The notes: generated by a model not told the origin, from the sequence alone. Shown: positions 17,519 to 26,146, counted from the stretch's first letter. The stretch: DNA of 46,017 bases from Planctomycetaceae bacterium (GCA_027483065.1 JAIXVI010000022.1:1-46017), one strand, 5' to 3'. Numbers and translations are program-made.

Positions 17519-18310
17519 ATGAGGAAGGCACATTTTTGGTTTGTGGAAGGCGTCGCGCTGACGGCTGCGATGTGGTTTGGTGGTCACGCGGCCAACGCAG
17601 ACCTGATCACACTGCAGGCAAGTCGTGACGCCGCAATGTACCAATCGAATGATGGGAGTCTCGCCAACGGCGCGGGGCGCTATCTCTTCGCTGGTAAGAC
17701 GAATCAAAACCTCGCGCGACGCAGCGTGCTGCAGTTCGATGTCGCATCAGCCGTTCCAGCGGGCGCGCAGATCACCGCGGCTCGCCTGACGCTGAATCTG
17801 TCGCAAGTGAATGCGGGAAGCGGTGCTCGCGACGTTTCGCTCGCGCTTGCGCTTTCACCTTGGACAACTGGCGCGTCGAATCCAGCCGACACCGAAGCTT
17901 CGGGCGCGCTCGCACTCGCTGGTGATTGCACGTGGCTCCACTCCAGCGCGGACGGCGCGGGTGGCGGCACACTTTGGGAAACAGCGGGTGGCGATTTCGC
18001 CGCATTCGCCAGTGCGACCGTGTCCACGCAGGCACTTGGCCTTTACACGTGGAGTTCGCTTGGCCTTCTCAACGACGTCCGGCTCTTCGCGCAAGATCCA
18101 TCGCGCAATCATGGATGGTTCTTGCTCGGCGACGAATCAACCGCAGGCACAGCACGCCGTTTCGACAGCGCGGACAGCGCGCTCGAAGGCGGCATCGTGC
18201 CGACGCTCGAGATTGAATACAGCGTGATTCCTGCACCGGGACCAGTTGTGCTGCTCGCCATCGCGGCACTCATCACGCCACTACGCTCGCGCCGCGCACG
18301 ACGCGCGTAA
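17519..18310 (+). CDS. Secreted protein with PEP-CTERM-like (IPAPG) sorting tail
   Basis: Encodes 263 residues: an N-terminal signal peptide (VEGVALTAAMWFGGHAANA), a beta-rich body with the DNRLRE-type pattern of repetitive secreted proteins (ITLQASRDAAMYQSNDGSLANG, RRSVLQFDVASAVPAGAQIT, TAARLTLNLSQVNAG), and an end of IPAPGPVVLLAIAALI then RSRRARRA. That order, a Pro-Ala-Pro-Gly motif, a membrane helix and an Arg cluster, is the PEP-CTERM sorting arrangement common in planctomycetes with VPAPG/VPEPG variants. GAGG lies close before the ATG at 17519. An extracellular or cell-surface adhesive/scaffold role is likely; ligand unknown. Confidence 0.82.
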   Translation: MRKAHFWFVEGVALTAAMWFGGHAANADLITLQASRDAAMYQSNDGSLANGAGRYLFAGKTNQNLARRSVLQFDVASAVPAGAQITAARLTLNLSQVNAGSGARDVSLALALSPWTTGASNPADTEASGALALAGDCTWLHSSADGAGGGTLWETAGGDFAAFASATVSTQALGLYTWSSLGLLNDVRLFAQDPSRNHGWFLLGDESTAGTARRFDSADSALEGGIVPTLEIEYSVIPAPGPVVLLAIAALITPLRSRRARRA

Positions 18311-18334
18311 CGCACACGACGCGCTTCCGCGCGT

Positions 18335-19978
18335 TCAGGTTTGCAGCACGCCCGTGCGGTACATACCAGGAGCTTGAAGCGGCGCTTGTGCAGCAACGGC
18401 GAGCGCAAGCGCGAGTTCTTCGCGGGTTTCGCGCGGATCGATGATGCGATCAATCCATCCGCGGCTTGCGGCGTAGCGGATGTCTTGTTGCTCGTTGTAA
18501 CTCGCGGTAATCGCTGCGAGAAGTTGCTTGCGCATCTCTTCGTCGATCTTCTCGCCCTTTCGCTCGCGCGCCGCAAGGTCGATCGAAAGCAGCGTTCCTG
18601 CTGCCTGCGCTGCGCCCATCACCGCGAAACGTGAGCCCGGCCACGCGAGCGTGAGCAGCGGATCAAACGCGCGACCACACATCGCGTAATTGCCTGCGCC
18701 GTACGAACCGCCCACCACGAGCGCGATCTTCGGCACCACGCAGTTCGACATCGCGTTCACCATCTTCGCACCAGAACGAATGATGCCGCCCTGCTCACTG
18801 TCACGGCCGACCATGAAGCCCGTCGTGTCGGTCACGAAGAGAATCGGCAAACCCTTCTGGTTGCAGTCCATGATGAATCGCGCCGCTTTGTCGGCGGAAT
18901 CGTCGTAAATCACCGCGGGCATGTTCGTCGCGCTCGACGGACCTGCTTTGCCACCCGGCATTTTTCGCTGCGTGAGCTTCTTCTGATTCGCAACGATTCC
19001 GCACGGGAAACCCGCAACTCGCGCGTACGCACAGACGAGCGAACAACCAAACTCCGCGCGGTATTCATCGAGCGATCCAGCATCTACGACGCACGCGAGG
19101 AGATCGCGCATGTCGTACTGCGCACCGGCCTCCGACTTGAAGATCGTGAAGAGATCGTTGGCTCCGCGCGCCGGTGCTTCTGCCGCAAAGGGCGCTCGCA
19201 TCTTCGCAGGCGCCGTCCGCACCGCTGAGAAAACGCGACGAAGCCGCGCAAGACATGATTGGTCGTCTTTCTCGCGGAAATCAATCGTTCCCGAAATCTG
19301 CGCGTGCATTTCTGCGCCGCCCAAATCTTCACTCGACACCTCTTGACCGATCGCAGCTTTCACCAACGCCGGTCCTGCGAGATACAAGCCACTTCCTTCG
19401 GTCATCAAGAGCGTGTCGCACAGCACGGGGAGGTATCCGCCGCCTGCGACACAGTTCCCCATGATCGCCGCGATCTGCGGAATTCCTTGCGCACTGATCA
19501 CCGCGTTGTTGCGGAAAATCCGGCCGAAATCGTCGGTGTCCGGGAAGACATCTTCTTGCAGCGGAAGAAACACACCCGCGCTGTCGACGAGGTAGAGCAG
19601 CGGCAATCGCGCGCGTTCGGCAATTGCCTGTGCACGAATGATCTTCTTGCACGTCATCGGGAAGAACGCGCCGGCTTTGACCGTTGCGTCATTCGCGATC
19701 ACCATCGCGAGCCGTCCGTCAACTTCCGCGATCGCCGTGACAACGCCTGCAGCTGGGGCGCCGCCGTATTCGCGATACATGTTCCATGCGCTGAAGAGCC
19801 CGCACTCCATCGCGCGCGTGCCCGGATCGGCGAGCAACGCCATGCGCTCGCGCGCCGTGAGACGACCGTTGCGATGCTGGCGCTCAATCCCCGACTTGCC
19901 GCCGCCTTCCTCGATCTTCGCCGCTTCAGCGAGGTATTCGGCGGTCTTCTGTTCGAGCATCGATGTCGTCGTGGTCAT
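18335..19978 (-). CDS. Acyl-CoA carboxylase carboxyltransferase subunit (methylcrotonyl-CoA type)
   Basis: Transfers a carboxyl group from carboxybiotin to an acyl-CoA. The 547-residue protein has both crotonase-like halves of the beta subunit; recognisable segments are RLTARERMALLADPG, IANDATVKAGAFFPMTCKK, AIMGNCVAGGGYLPVLCD, EVSSEDLGGAEMHAQ and GGSYGAGNYAMCGRAF. The LGGAEMHAQISGTIDF pattern and absence of a propionyl-type signature favour 3-methylcrotonyl-CoA carboxylase of leucine breakdown, but geranyl- or propionyl-CoA cannot be excluded. The ATG at 19978 has GAGG 6 bases upstream. No biotin-carrier/biotin carboxylase alpha subunit is adjacent, which is unusual because the two are often paired. 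Confidence 0.93.
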   Translation of the reverse strand: MTTTTSMLEQKTAEYLAEAAKIEEGGGKSGIERQHRNGRLTARERMALLADPGTRAMECGLFSAWNMYREYGGAPAAGVVTAIAEVDGRLAMVIANDATVKAGAFFPMTCKKIIRAQAIAERARLPLLYLVDSAGVFLPLQEDVFPDTDDFGRIFRNNAVISAQGIPQIAAIMGNCVAGGGYLPVLCDTLLMTEGSGLYLAGPALVKAAIGQEVSSEDLGGAEMHAQISGTIDFREKDDQSCLARLRRVFSAVRTAPAKMRAPFAAEAPARGANDLFTIFKSEAGAQYDMRDLLACVVDAGSLDEYRAEFGCSLVCAYARVAGFPCGIVANQKKLTQRKMPGGKAGPSSATNMPAVIYDDSADKAARFIMDCNQKGLPILFVTDTTGFMVGRDSEQGGIIRSGAKMVNAMSNCVVPKIALVVGGSYGAGNYAMCGRAFDPLLTLAWPGSRFAVMGAAQAAGTLLSIDLAARERKGEKIDEEMRKQLLAAITASYNEQQDIRYAASRGWIDRIIDPRETREELALALAVAAQAPLQAPGMYRTGVLQT

Positions 19979-20146
19979 GCAAGCCTCAAAATGCGTCGGT
20001 GCGAGCGTCGGATATCGGCGCGGGGCGCAGAGAATAGACCAACTCAAGAAGTCCTCCGGCACACTTGTTCGATGAACGATGCGAAGTTCCGAGAACTCGG
20101 CCGACGAACCCATCTACCCGACGACAAGCCGAGATCGCGTAACCCC

Positions 20147-20176
20147 TTGCGGCAACGCATCGGCTTCCGCTATCCT
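20147..20176 (+). promoter_or_regulatory. Promoter candidate for rpsO-pnp
   Basis: TTGCGG (20147-20152), 18-base spacer, TATCCT (20171-20176). It lies 77 bp before the rpsO start and points the same way. Fits sigma70 -35/-10 boxes with two or three mismatches. Confidence 0.4.
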
Positions 20177-20192
20177 CTTCCCTTCCCCTCAA

Positions 20193-20227
20193 CATGTGAG
20201 AAAAGGCGGCGGGACTGCCGCCACATG
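20193..20227 (+). promoter_or_regulatory. rpsO leader hairpin
   Basis: CATGTG (20193-20198) and CACATG (20222-20227) form outer arms around GGCGG/CCGCC with loop near GGGACT. S15 mRNA leaders of several bacteria form autoregulatory structures bound by S15; this hairpin is placed correctly for such a role, but the S15-binding details cannot be confirmed by eye. Confidence 0.4.
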
Positions 20228-20252
20228 CAACGAAGGAATCTGAAAGACTCCC

Positions 20253-20504
20253 ATGAGCAATTCGATCGTCGAAGCCAGCCGTCACCACGCCAACGACACC
20301 GGTTCCACCGAGGTCCAAATCTCGGCCATCACTGCGCGCATCGCAGAACTGCAAGATCACTTCCGTGCGCACAAGAAGGACCACGCGTCGCGTCGCGGCC
20401 TGCTTCTCCTCGTCGGCAAGCGCAACAGCCTGCTGACCTACCTCGCGAAGACCGACCGCGAGAGCTACCTCAACCTCATCAAGCGCCTCGGCCTCCGCAA
20501 GTAA
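20253..20504 (+). CDS. rpsO: 30S ribosomal protein S15
   Basis: Binds 16S rRNA early in small-subunit assembly. The 83 residues (usual 89) show the S15 pattern: [41 protein letters not shown] and [20 protein letters not shown], ending in GLRK. ATG 20253 follows GAAAG. It is upstream of pnp, the classical rpsO-pnp order, with a 246-bp spacer carrying a hairpin. Confidence 0.97.
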   Translation: MSNSIVEASRHHANDTGSTEVQISAITARIAELQDHFRAHKKDHASRRGLLLLVGKRNSLLTYLAKTDRESYLNLIKRLGLRK

Positions 20505-20603
20505 GCGCCTGCGCGCCGCGTCCGCGGCCGTGCGGTGTTTTCTGCGGCGTTGCCGCATGCGCACGCCCGCAATCGCGGCGCCTCGCGCCGGCGCTGTCTC
20601 ATG

Positions 20604-20640
20604 CATTGAACTGAAGTCGGGCGGCAACCGCCCTTCAATG
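20604..20640 (+). promoter_or_regulatory. Hairpin in the rpsO-pnp spacer
   Basis: CATTGAA (20604-20610) pairs with TTCAATG (20634-20640), enclosing GGGCGG-CAA-CCGCCC (20619-20633) with an 8-base one-sided bulge. In E. coli a hairpin in this same spacer is cut by RNase III and lets PNPase repress its own mRNA. The same role here is inference from position and shape; a T-tract is absent. Confidence 0.5.
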
Positions 20641-20750
20641 CTTAAGCGCGCACGGACCGACGGCCCTTTCTTCCCCCAAGTCTTTTTTCCTTTCACAACG
20701 GGCGCCAGACGCGCCCAACGCCGCGAACGCGCGGCATCAGGAGTTCACAC

Positions 20751-22901
20751 ATGGCAATCACTATTGTCGAGAAGACCATCGGAGGCCGCGTCCTCCGCTT
20801 TGAGACGGGTCGCGTCGCGAAGCTTGCGAACGGCGCCGTCATGGCCACGTACGGCGAGACCACCGTGCTCGCGACCTGCGTCCGCGCAAATCCCCGCGCT
20901 GGCATCGATTTCTTCCCGCTCACCTGCGACTACCGCGAGAAGACGGGTGCAGGCGGCAAGTTCCCCGGCGGGTTCCGCAAGCGCGAGGGCCAGCCGAACG
21001 AGAAGGAAATCCTCACGATGCGCATGATGGATCGCCCGATCCGTCCGCTCTTCCCCGAAGGTTTCTGCGACGAAATCCAGCTGCAAGCGTGGGTCATGAG
21101 CCACGACGCGCAAAACGACTCCGATGTTCTCGCGTGCACCGCGGCGTCGGTTGCGCTCTACATCACCGACGCGCCCTACCAAGGCCCGGTTGCGACCATC
21201 CGTGTCGCCCGCGTCATCACCGAACAAGGCGAGCGCTTCGTCATCAACCCGACGCAGGCGCAGATGGAATTCAGCGATCTCGACCTCGTGCTTTCGGGCC
21301 ACAAGGACGGCATCAACATGATCGAAGTCGGCGCGGCCGAAGTCGATGAAGCCACGATGATCCGCGCGATCCGCTTCGGCTACGACGAAGGCATCAAGCC
21401 GACGCTCGAACTCATGGAAGAACTCCGCGCGAAGTGCGGCGCTCCAGCCGTTCGCATGGGCGAACTCTCGACGCCAAGCGACGAAGTCATGAAGAAGGTC
21501 AAGGAAGCGGCGTACGACCGCCTCCTCGAGGCACGCAAGATCAAGAGCAAGAAGGAGCGCAACGACGCGGTCGATGCGATCAAGGGCGAAGTCATCAAGG
21601 CCCACTTCTCGATTCCTGAGGGCGTCGCCTACTCCGAGCACATGACGGCGGAGAAGAAGCAGAAGCAAGCCAAGGAAGCACTGCGTCTTCTCGAGAAGAA
21701 GATCACGCACTACTTGGTAGCGCAGCACTCAATCCGCGCCGACGGCCGCAAGTTGAACGAGATCCGTCAACTCGACATGTCGGTCGCGGTCTTCCCGCGC
21801 ACGCACGGCTCGGCGTTCTTCCAGCGCGGCGAAACCCAGTCGCTCGTCACCTGCACGCTCGGCACCGTCAAGGATGAGCAGATCATCGACGGCCTTCTCG
21901 CCGAGTACGCGAAGAAGTTCTACCTCCACTACAACTTCCCGCCGTTCTGCACGGGCGAAGCTGGTCGCATCATGGGCCCAGGTCGTCGCGAAGTCGGTCA
22001 CGGCGCGCTTGCGGAGCGTTCGCTCCTCGGCATCCTGCCAACCGCGGAAGATTTCCCGTACACGATCCGCCTTGTCAGCGACATCACGGAGTCGAACGGC
22101 TCCTCGTCGATGGCGAGCGTTTGCGGCGGCTGCCTCGCGCTCATGGACGCAGGCGTTCCGATTCGCAACACCTGCGCTGGTATCTCGGTCGGTCGCTTCA
22201 CCGACACCGATGGCAAGGTGACCCACGTCACCGACATCATCGGTGAGGAAGACTTCTTCGGCGAGATGGACTTCAAGGTCTCCGGCACCCGCGAGGGCAT
22301 CACCGGCATCCAACTCGACCTCAAGGCCCGCGGCCTGTCGGTTGAGGAGATCGAGAAGATCTTCGTGCAGGCGAAGGAAGGCCGTCTCCACATCATCGCT
22401 GAGATGGAGAAGGTGATTGCTGCGCCGCGTGGCGACATTTCGCCGCTCGCGCCGCGGATCACGATCGTCAAAATCGATCCAGAGAAGATCGGCAAGCTCA
22501 TCGGACCAGGCGGCAAGACGATCCGCGGCATCCAAGAGTCGACCGGCGCCACGATCAACGTCGAAGAAGATGGCACCGTCTTCATCGCTTGCTCGAACGC
22601 CGAAAAGGCTCTGCAAGCGAAGGCTGCGGTCGAAGCGCTCGGCGCCGAAATCAAGGTCGGCGCGGTCTACGCGGGCAAGGTTGTCGCGATCAAGGAGTTC
22701 GGCTGCTTCGTCGAACTCGCGCCTGGAACCGACGGCATGTGTCACGTCAGCGAACTCTCGCACGGCTACGTGAAGAAGGTCGACGAAGTGGTCAAGGTTG
22801 GCGATTCGGTGACCGTGAAGGTCATCAACATCGACGACAACGGCCGCATCAAGCTTTCCCGCAAGGCCATGCTGCCCGCGCCAGAAGCTGCGAAGGCGTA
22901 A
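20751..22901 (+). CDS. pnp: Polyribonucleotide nucleotidyltransferase (PNPase)
   Basis: Phosphorolytic 3'-5' exoribonuclease of mRNA decay, working as a trimer. At 716 residues it has the full layout: RNase PH domain 1 (KLANGAVMATYGETTVLATC), an alpha-helical linker, RNase PH domain 2 with the phosphate-binding TESNGSSSMASVCGG stretch, then a KH domain (KIGKLIGPGGKTIRGIQEST) and a C-terminal S1 domain (GKVVAIKEFGCFVELAPG, ending in RIKLSRKAMLP). ATG 20751 with GGAG upstream. Preceded by rpsO, ended by a strong intrinsic terminator at 22967. Confidence 0.98.
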   Translation: MAITIVEKTIGGRVLRFETGRVAKLANGAVMATYGETTVLATCVRANPRAGIDFFPLTCDYREKTGAGGKFPGGFRKREGQPNEKEILTMRMMDRPIRPLFPEGFCDEIQLQAWVMSHDAQNDSDVLACTAASVALYITDAPYQGPVATIRVARVITEQGERFVINPTQAQMEFSDLDLVLSGHKDGINMIEVGAAEVDEATMIRAIRFGYDEGIKPTLELMEELRAKCGAPAVRMGELSTPSDEVMKKVKEAAYDRLLEARKIKSKKERNDAVDAIKGEVIKAHFSIPEGVAYSEHMTAEKKQKQAKEALRLLEKKITHYLVAQHSIRADGRKLNEIRQLDMSVAVFPRTHGSAFFQRGETQSLVTCTLGTVKDEQIIDGLLAEYAKKFYLHYNFPPFCTGEAGRIMGPGRREVGHGALAERSLLGILPTAEDFPYTIRLVSDITESNGSSSMASVCGGCLALMDAGVPIRNTCAGISVGRFTDTDGKVTHVTDIIGEEDFFGEMDFKVSGTREGITGIQLDLKARGLSVEEIEKIFVQAKEGRLHIIAEMEKVIAAPRGDISPLAPRITIVKIDPEKIGKLIGPGGKTIRGIQESTGATINVEEDGTVFIACSNAEKALQAKAAVEALGAEIKVGAVYAGKVVAIKEFGCFVELAPGTDGMCHVSELSHGYVKKVDEVVKVGDSVTVKVINIDDNGRIKLSRKAMLPAPEAAKA

Positions 22902-22966
22902 GCTTAGTCCAAAGTCAGTTTGACCTCAGGTTCCGATTCTGCCGGGACTTACGATCAAAAACTCAA

Positions 22967-23011
22967 ACACGCGGGAGCGGCACAAATCGCCGCTCCCGCG
23001 TGTGTTTTTTT
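22967..23011 (+). terminator. Intrinsic terminator after pnp
   Basis: ACACGCGGGAGCGGC (22967-22981), loop ACAAATC, and its exact complement GCCGCTCCCGCGTGT (22989-23003), followed by seven Ts (23005-23011). A 15-bp perfect stem; upstream A-runs may let it act on both strands. Confidence 0.93.
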
Positions 23012-23040
23012 GAGATTCGTGCCTGCTCTTTGCGTTGCGC

Positions 23041-23069
23041 TTGCATGAGGCACAATCCGGCATCACAAT
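23041..23069 (+). promoter_or_regulatory. Weak promoter candidate for the cold-shock gene
   Basis: TTGCAT (23041-23046), 17-base spacer, CACAAT (23064-23069), about 75 bp before the cold-shock start codon and immediately downstream of the pnp terminator. Matches to consensus are partial. Confidence 0.25.
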
Positions 23070-23144
23070 GTCCCACCGGGTTTCGTCGCCCGCGTCTTGA
23101 GAGCCACTTCCGGCAACGACCGGATCATTGATGGAGCCGCAACG

Positions 23145-23426
23145 ATGGCGGATGCGCAAACACTGACTGACATGGAAGGGGTCGTCAAGTGGTTCGACGC
23201 CCGCAAGGGTTTCGGGTTCATTGTTGGCCCAGAGGGACAGGACATCTTTGTGCACTTCTCGGTGATCGAGCAGTCCGAAGGTTTCCGCGCACTTCGCGAC
23301 GGCGAGCGAGTTCTCTACTCAGCGAACGATGGTGACAAGGGTTGGTCGGCGACGAAGGCAAAGTCGCTCGGCTCGCGCGTCCCACCTGCCGAGCGACCGA
23401 ACAATCGCTCGCGCACCGCGCACTGA
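23145..23426 (+). CDS. Cold-shock-domain protein (CspA family) with C-terminal tail
   Basis: Single-stranded nucleic acid binding protein of 93 residues. The cold-shock domain has both RNP motifs: KGFGFI (RNP1-like) and DIFVHF (RNP2-like), within GVVKWFDARKGFGFIVGPE. A basic, Pro/Arg-rich extension of about 25 residues (SRVPPAERPNNRSRTAH) makes it longer than typical CspA (65-70). ATG 23145 is preferred because GGAG lies 8 bases before it; the frame opens earlier at 23097. It lies between the pnp terminator and its own terminator at 23447, so it is probably monocistronic. Confidence 0.93.
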   Translation: MADAQTLTDMEGVVKWFDARKGFGFIVGPEGQDIFVHFSVIEQSEGFRALRDGERVLYSANDGDKGWSATKAKSLGSRVPPAERPNNRSRTAH

Positions 23427-23446
23427 ACGCAACACGGCATTGATCG

Positions 23447-23482
23447 ACACCGACGCACCACAAGTTGCGTCGGTGTTTCTTT
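23447..23482 (+). terminator. Intrinsic terminator after the cold-shock gene
   Basis: ACACCGACGCA (23447-23457) pairs with TGCGTCGGTGT (23466-23476) around CCACAAGT, followed by TTCTTTT. An 11-bp stem and T-rich tail. Confidence 0.85.
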
Positions 23483-23557
23483 TGGTCTGTAGCCAACATC
23501 CGCACCTGCACGGTGTTTGAGACTGCGGCGAAGCGGGCCGTGCTACGCTCCCATTTC

Positions 23558-24496
23558 ATGGATTGGGGTTCGTTCCTTTTCGGCGCAGTGACGGGCGGCG
23601 TCCTTGCCGTTGCTGTTGTTGCCGGCGTGCTCACGCGTCGGGTGGTGCGCCTTCGCGCCGCCGAAGAGCGCGCACGCCGTCAGGAGCGACTCGCGGAGCT
23701 CGGCGCCCTCACCGGGGGCCTCGCACACGAGATCAAGAATCCGCTTTCGACGATCGGTCTCAACGTCCAACTCGCAAGTGAGTCGATCTCCGACTCCGCA
23801 CTCCCTGAAGACGAGAAAGCCACGCTCGTCCGCCGCGTCGAGACGGTGAGTCGCGAAGCCACACGCCTCGCCAACATCTTGAATGACTTCCTTCGGTTCG
23901 CAGGTCGCATCAAGCTTGCACCCGTGGACGCCGATGTTCGTGAGACCGTCGAGGAACTCGCCGACTTCTATCGCCCGCAGTGCGACATACATCGCACACT
24001 CTTGCGAACCGATCTTCCATCCACGCCCGTCGAAGCGCGATTCGATCCAGCGCTGCTCAAGCAGGCGCTCCTGAATCTTCTCATCAACGCAACGCAAGCG
24101 ATGGCCGCGACCGACGCTCCGACGCGGGAAATCCTGGTGCGCGTACGCGTCGAGACGCCCGATCCCACGCGAGCGAGCCGCGCACCCCAAACTCCTGAAG
24201 TTGTGCTGCACGTCATTGACACGGGGCCCGGCATTCCGAGCGCGAAGCACGCGGAGATCTTCCGCCCTTACGTGACTGGGCGAAAGGGTGGCTCCGGCCT
24301 TGGACTCGCGGTCACCCGCCGCATCATCGAAGAACACGGCGGTCGGATCGAACTCTTCAGCGAAGAGGGCAAAGGAAGCGACTTCGTCGTCAGACTTCCA
24401 GTCGCAGGGCCATTGACGCCGACAGACTCCAGCGAGAACGATGACGCACGCAAGACGCTGCTCGACCGCCTGTTCAAGCGCGCGTCGACGTCGTGA
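23558..24496 (+). CDS. Sensor histidine kinase
   Basis: Encodes 312 residues with one N-terminal membrane helix (LFGAVTGGVLAVAVVAGVL), a short coiled-coil, then HisKA with GGLAHEIKNPLSTIGLN (phosphoacceptor His57) and an ATPase domain: N-box LLNLLINATQAM, G1 IDTGPGIP, and the F/G2 region FRPYVTGRKGGSGLGLAV. No periplasmic sensor or PAS domain is visible, so the input signal is unknown, and no response regulator is adjacent. The ATG at 23558 puts the membrane helix at the N-terminus. Layout resembles NtrB/KinB-like small kinases. Confidence 0.92.
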   Translation: MDWGSFLFGAVTGGVLAVAVVAGVLTRRVVRLRAAEERARRQERLAELGALTGGLAHEIKNPLSTIGLNVQLASESISDSALPEDEKATLVRRVETVSREATRLANILNDFLRFAGRIKLAPVDADVRETVEELADFYRPQCDIHRTLLRTDLPSTPVEARFDPALLKQALLNLLINATQAMAATDAPTREILVRVRVETPDPTRASRAPQTPEVVLHVIDTGPGIPSAKHAEIFRPYVTGRKGGSGLGLAVTRRIIEEHGGRIELFSEEGKGSDFVVRLPVAGPLTPTDSSENDDARKTLLDRLFKRASTS

Positions 24497-24499
24497 CTT

Positions 24500-24598
24500 T
24501 TGCGGTCGCCGCTGCGGCGGCTCCCTCTGGTTGTGCCCTTCGGAGTGAATCCTCAGGGCACTGGGTCGTCGTCGTTGTTGCGGTCGCCGCTGCGGCGG
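24500..24598 (+). repeat. 21-bp direct repeat pair
   Basis: TTGCGGTCGCCGCTGCGGCGG at 24500-24520 and again at 24578-24598, spaced by 57 bp. The second copy continues into a perfect 8-bp inverted repeat. Confidence 0.8.
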
Positions 24599-24789
24599 CG
24601 ACCTTTCGCGTGATTCACGCCAGAGCGAGGGCTTGAATACGAGCGCGGAGCGAAGCGAAGCGCGAGATGATGATGTCGGCTGAAGCGCAACGTCTCGTGT
24701 GGCATCACCTCTGGTGATGGCGACGCGAAGTTCACGCGTCAGATGCAACGATGGTTGTTTGGCGCGTGGAGCGCGCTCGCAGGCTGAAC

Positions 24790-24821
24790 CACTACCCTCC
24801 TGCTTCGCAGGAGGGATAGTG
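24790..24821. other. Strong hairpin downstream of topoisomerase VI subunit A
   Basis: CACTA-CCCTCCTGC, loop TTC, GCAGGAGGG-A-TAGTG: nine pairs, one bulged A, then five pairs. It lies about 90 bp after the subunit A stop on the minus strand. Without a T-tract it is not a standard intrinsic terminator, but it may protect or end that transcript. Confidence 0.5.
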
Positions 24822-24911
24822 CCACACGATACGACTGTCGACGACGGTATCACCTGCTCAGGCTTCGCTACGCTTCGCCTTCGGCAATATCCAACGTCAT
24901 CTACGCCGCGC

Positions 24912-26066
24912 TCATTCAAGCCAGTCTTTGGCCTTCAATCGCTCGGGAACGTAGGTCTCGCTGACGTACGAAATGTCCTTCGTAATCAACGACTCGACTT
25001 CCATCTTGAATCCGTTGGAGAGGAGCGCGTTGATCTCCTTCTGCCATCCCTTGTGCGCCTCGAACCACGGATACGCCGCGATCTCACGCGCGCGCTTGAT
25101 GTCGTTGTCGGTGAGATCGATCTTCACCGCGTCATCGAGTCCGCATTCACGGAAATCCTTCGCGCGGATCCCAAGGAACTTCGCATCGGGAATCGCAAGA
25201 CGCGTGCTTTCAAATGCGAGCGAAATCGATCCCTGCTTGATGACGCTGTAGATGTAATGGCCCCACGGATCGTTGTCGAGCACGCAGATGATCGGCAACT
25301 TCAACTCTTGGTTGAGTCGTTGCAGCAAGCGCCGGCATCCACGCGGCGGCTGCCCTGCGCCGTGCGTAAGAATGCAGTTGTGTTTCTCCCAGAATCGATC
25401 TTCGTTGAAGCGATTCCAAACGGTGCCTTTTTCGACGTGCAGCACGAACTTCGCTTCGCACTTCTTGAACTGAATGATGTCGGGCTCGACGATCGACGGC
25501 AGCGCGTAGCCGCCCGAACCCATGCGACGACAGTCGATCTCGTCACCCTTATCAACGATCGTGATGTTGCCCACCATCGAGCCGCGGTTTTCCGCGAAGA
25601 CGTGTAGTTCTTCGCGCAACGCGCCAAGCGCCACTTCGAGATCTTCCAGAATCGGGTCCGACTCATCCTGCGTGTCGAAGGTGTTCTCCTTCGTACCCGC
25701 GACCGTGTGCTTTGCCTTGTAGAACACACCACGAAGGCTGCTTGTCTTTTGCGCCTCAATGAGATCCTTGATGGTGCTCGCGTGCAGCATCGTTTGCATG
25801 AACTGCTTCGCGGTCTTCAAGTCAAAGAGTGGGCGCTCCGCAGTCGCGCCGCCCATCTCAAGAATGCCCTTCTTCTTGTTCCAAATCGTGTTCGACTTCG
25901 TGCGTGTCGGAATCTGCACGATTGGTTCGCGGCCGCCGAGCGAACGTCGAACGATTTCCTCCGCGAGTGTGAGGATCTTCCGCTGCGTTGCAATGTCGCG
26001 TTCCTTCACCTTGCCGCTTGCAGGCTTCGGGGAACTTGACGCGGGTGTGTTGGACTTCTTCGCCAT
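24912..26066 (-). CDS. top6A: DNA topoisomerase VI subunit A (Spo11-like)
   Basis: Type IIB topoisomerase cleavage subunit, related to Spo11; makes double-strand breaks through a tyrosine. The 384 residues match the archaeal length. Seen: a Lys/Ser/Pro-rich N-terminus, a winged-helix region with STIKDLIEAQKTSSLRGVFYK, where Tyr116 is the likely catalytic residue, and the Toprim domain with FVLHVEKG (Glu212) and CVLDNDPWGHYIYS (Asp264 and Asp266). ATG 26066 is chosen over GTG 26093 because the conserved part starts shortly after it. It lies 80 bp downstream of subunit B on the same strand, the usual B-then-A order. Topo VI is common in archaea and plants but sporadic in bacteria. Confidence 0.94.
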   Translation of the reverse strand: MAKKSNTPASSSPKPASGKVKERDIATQRKILTLAEEIVRRSLGGREPIVQIPTRTKSNTIWNKKKGILEMGGATAERPLFDLKTAKQFMQTMLHASTIKDLIEAQKTSSLRGVFYKAKHTVAGTKENTFDTQDESDPILEDLEVALGALREELHVFAENRGSMVGNITIVDKGDEIDCRRMGSGGYALPSIVEPDIIQFKKCEAKFVLHVEKGTVWNRFNEDRFWEKHNCILTHGAGQPPRGCRRLLQRLNQELKLPIICVLDNDPWGHYIYSVIKQGSISLAFESTRLAIPDAKFLGIRAKDFRECGLDDAVKIDLTDNDIKRAREIAAYPWFEAHKGWQKEINALLSNGFKMEVESLITKDISYVSETYVPERLKAKDWLE

Positions 26067-26146
26067 GTGTTCATTCCGATAGAACGTGCGCACGAGGCGC
26101 GATCTCTGAGAAACAGACGCTCACAAAGGATTGAGAAAGGTGCGAC

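Larger units (their letters stand above)
19979..20252. other. Divergent promoter region of carboxylase gene and rpsO
   Basis: A 274-bp gap between divergent genes with no coding potential I can support. It holds the rpsO promoter candidate at 20147-20176 and a leader hairpin at 20193-20227. Confidence 0.6.
24497..24911. other. 415-bp gap with direct repeat and hairpins, no gene
   Basis: No protein-coding frame is convincing. Seen: a 21-bp direct repeat (24500-24520 and 24578-24598), the palindrome GTCGCCGC-TGCG-GCGGCGAC (24583-24602), CATCACC-TCT-GGTGATG (24703-24719) and a strong hairpin at 24790-24821. It separates the histidine kinase from convergent topoisomerase VI subunit A. Confidence 0.6.

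Noticed and set aside
19259-20614. Forward 451-residue open frame opposite the acyl-CoA carboxylase gene and through rpsO
   Set aside because: It overlaps two clear genes and has no motif.
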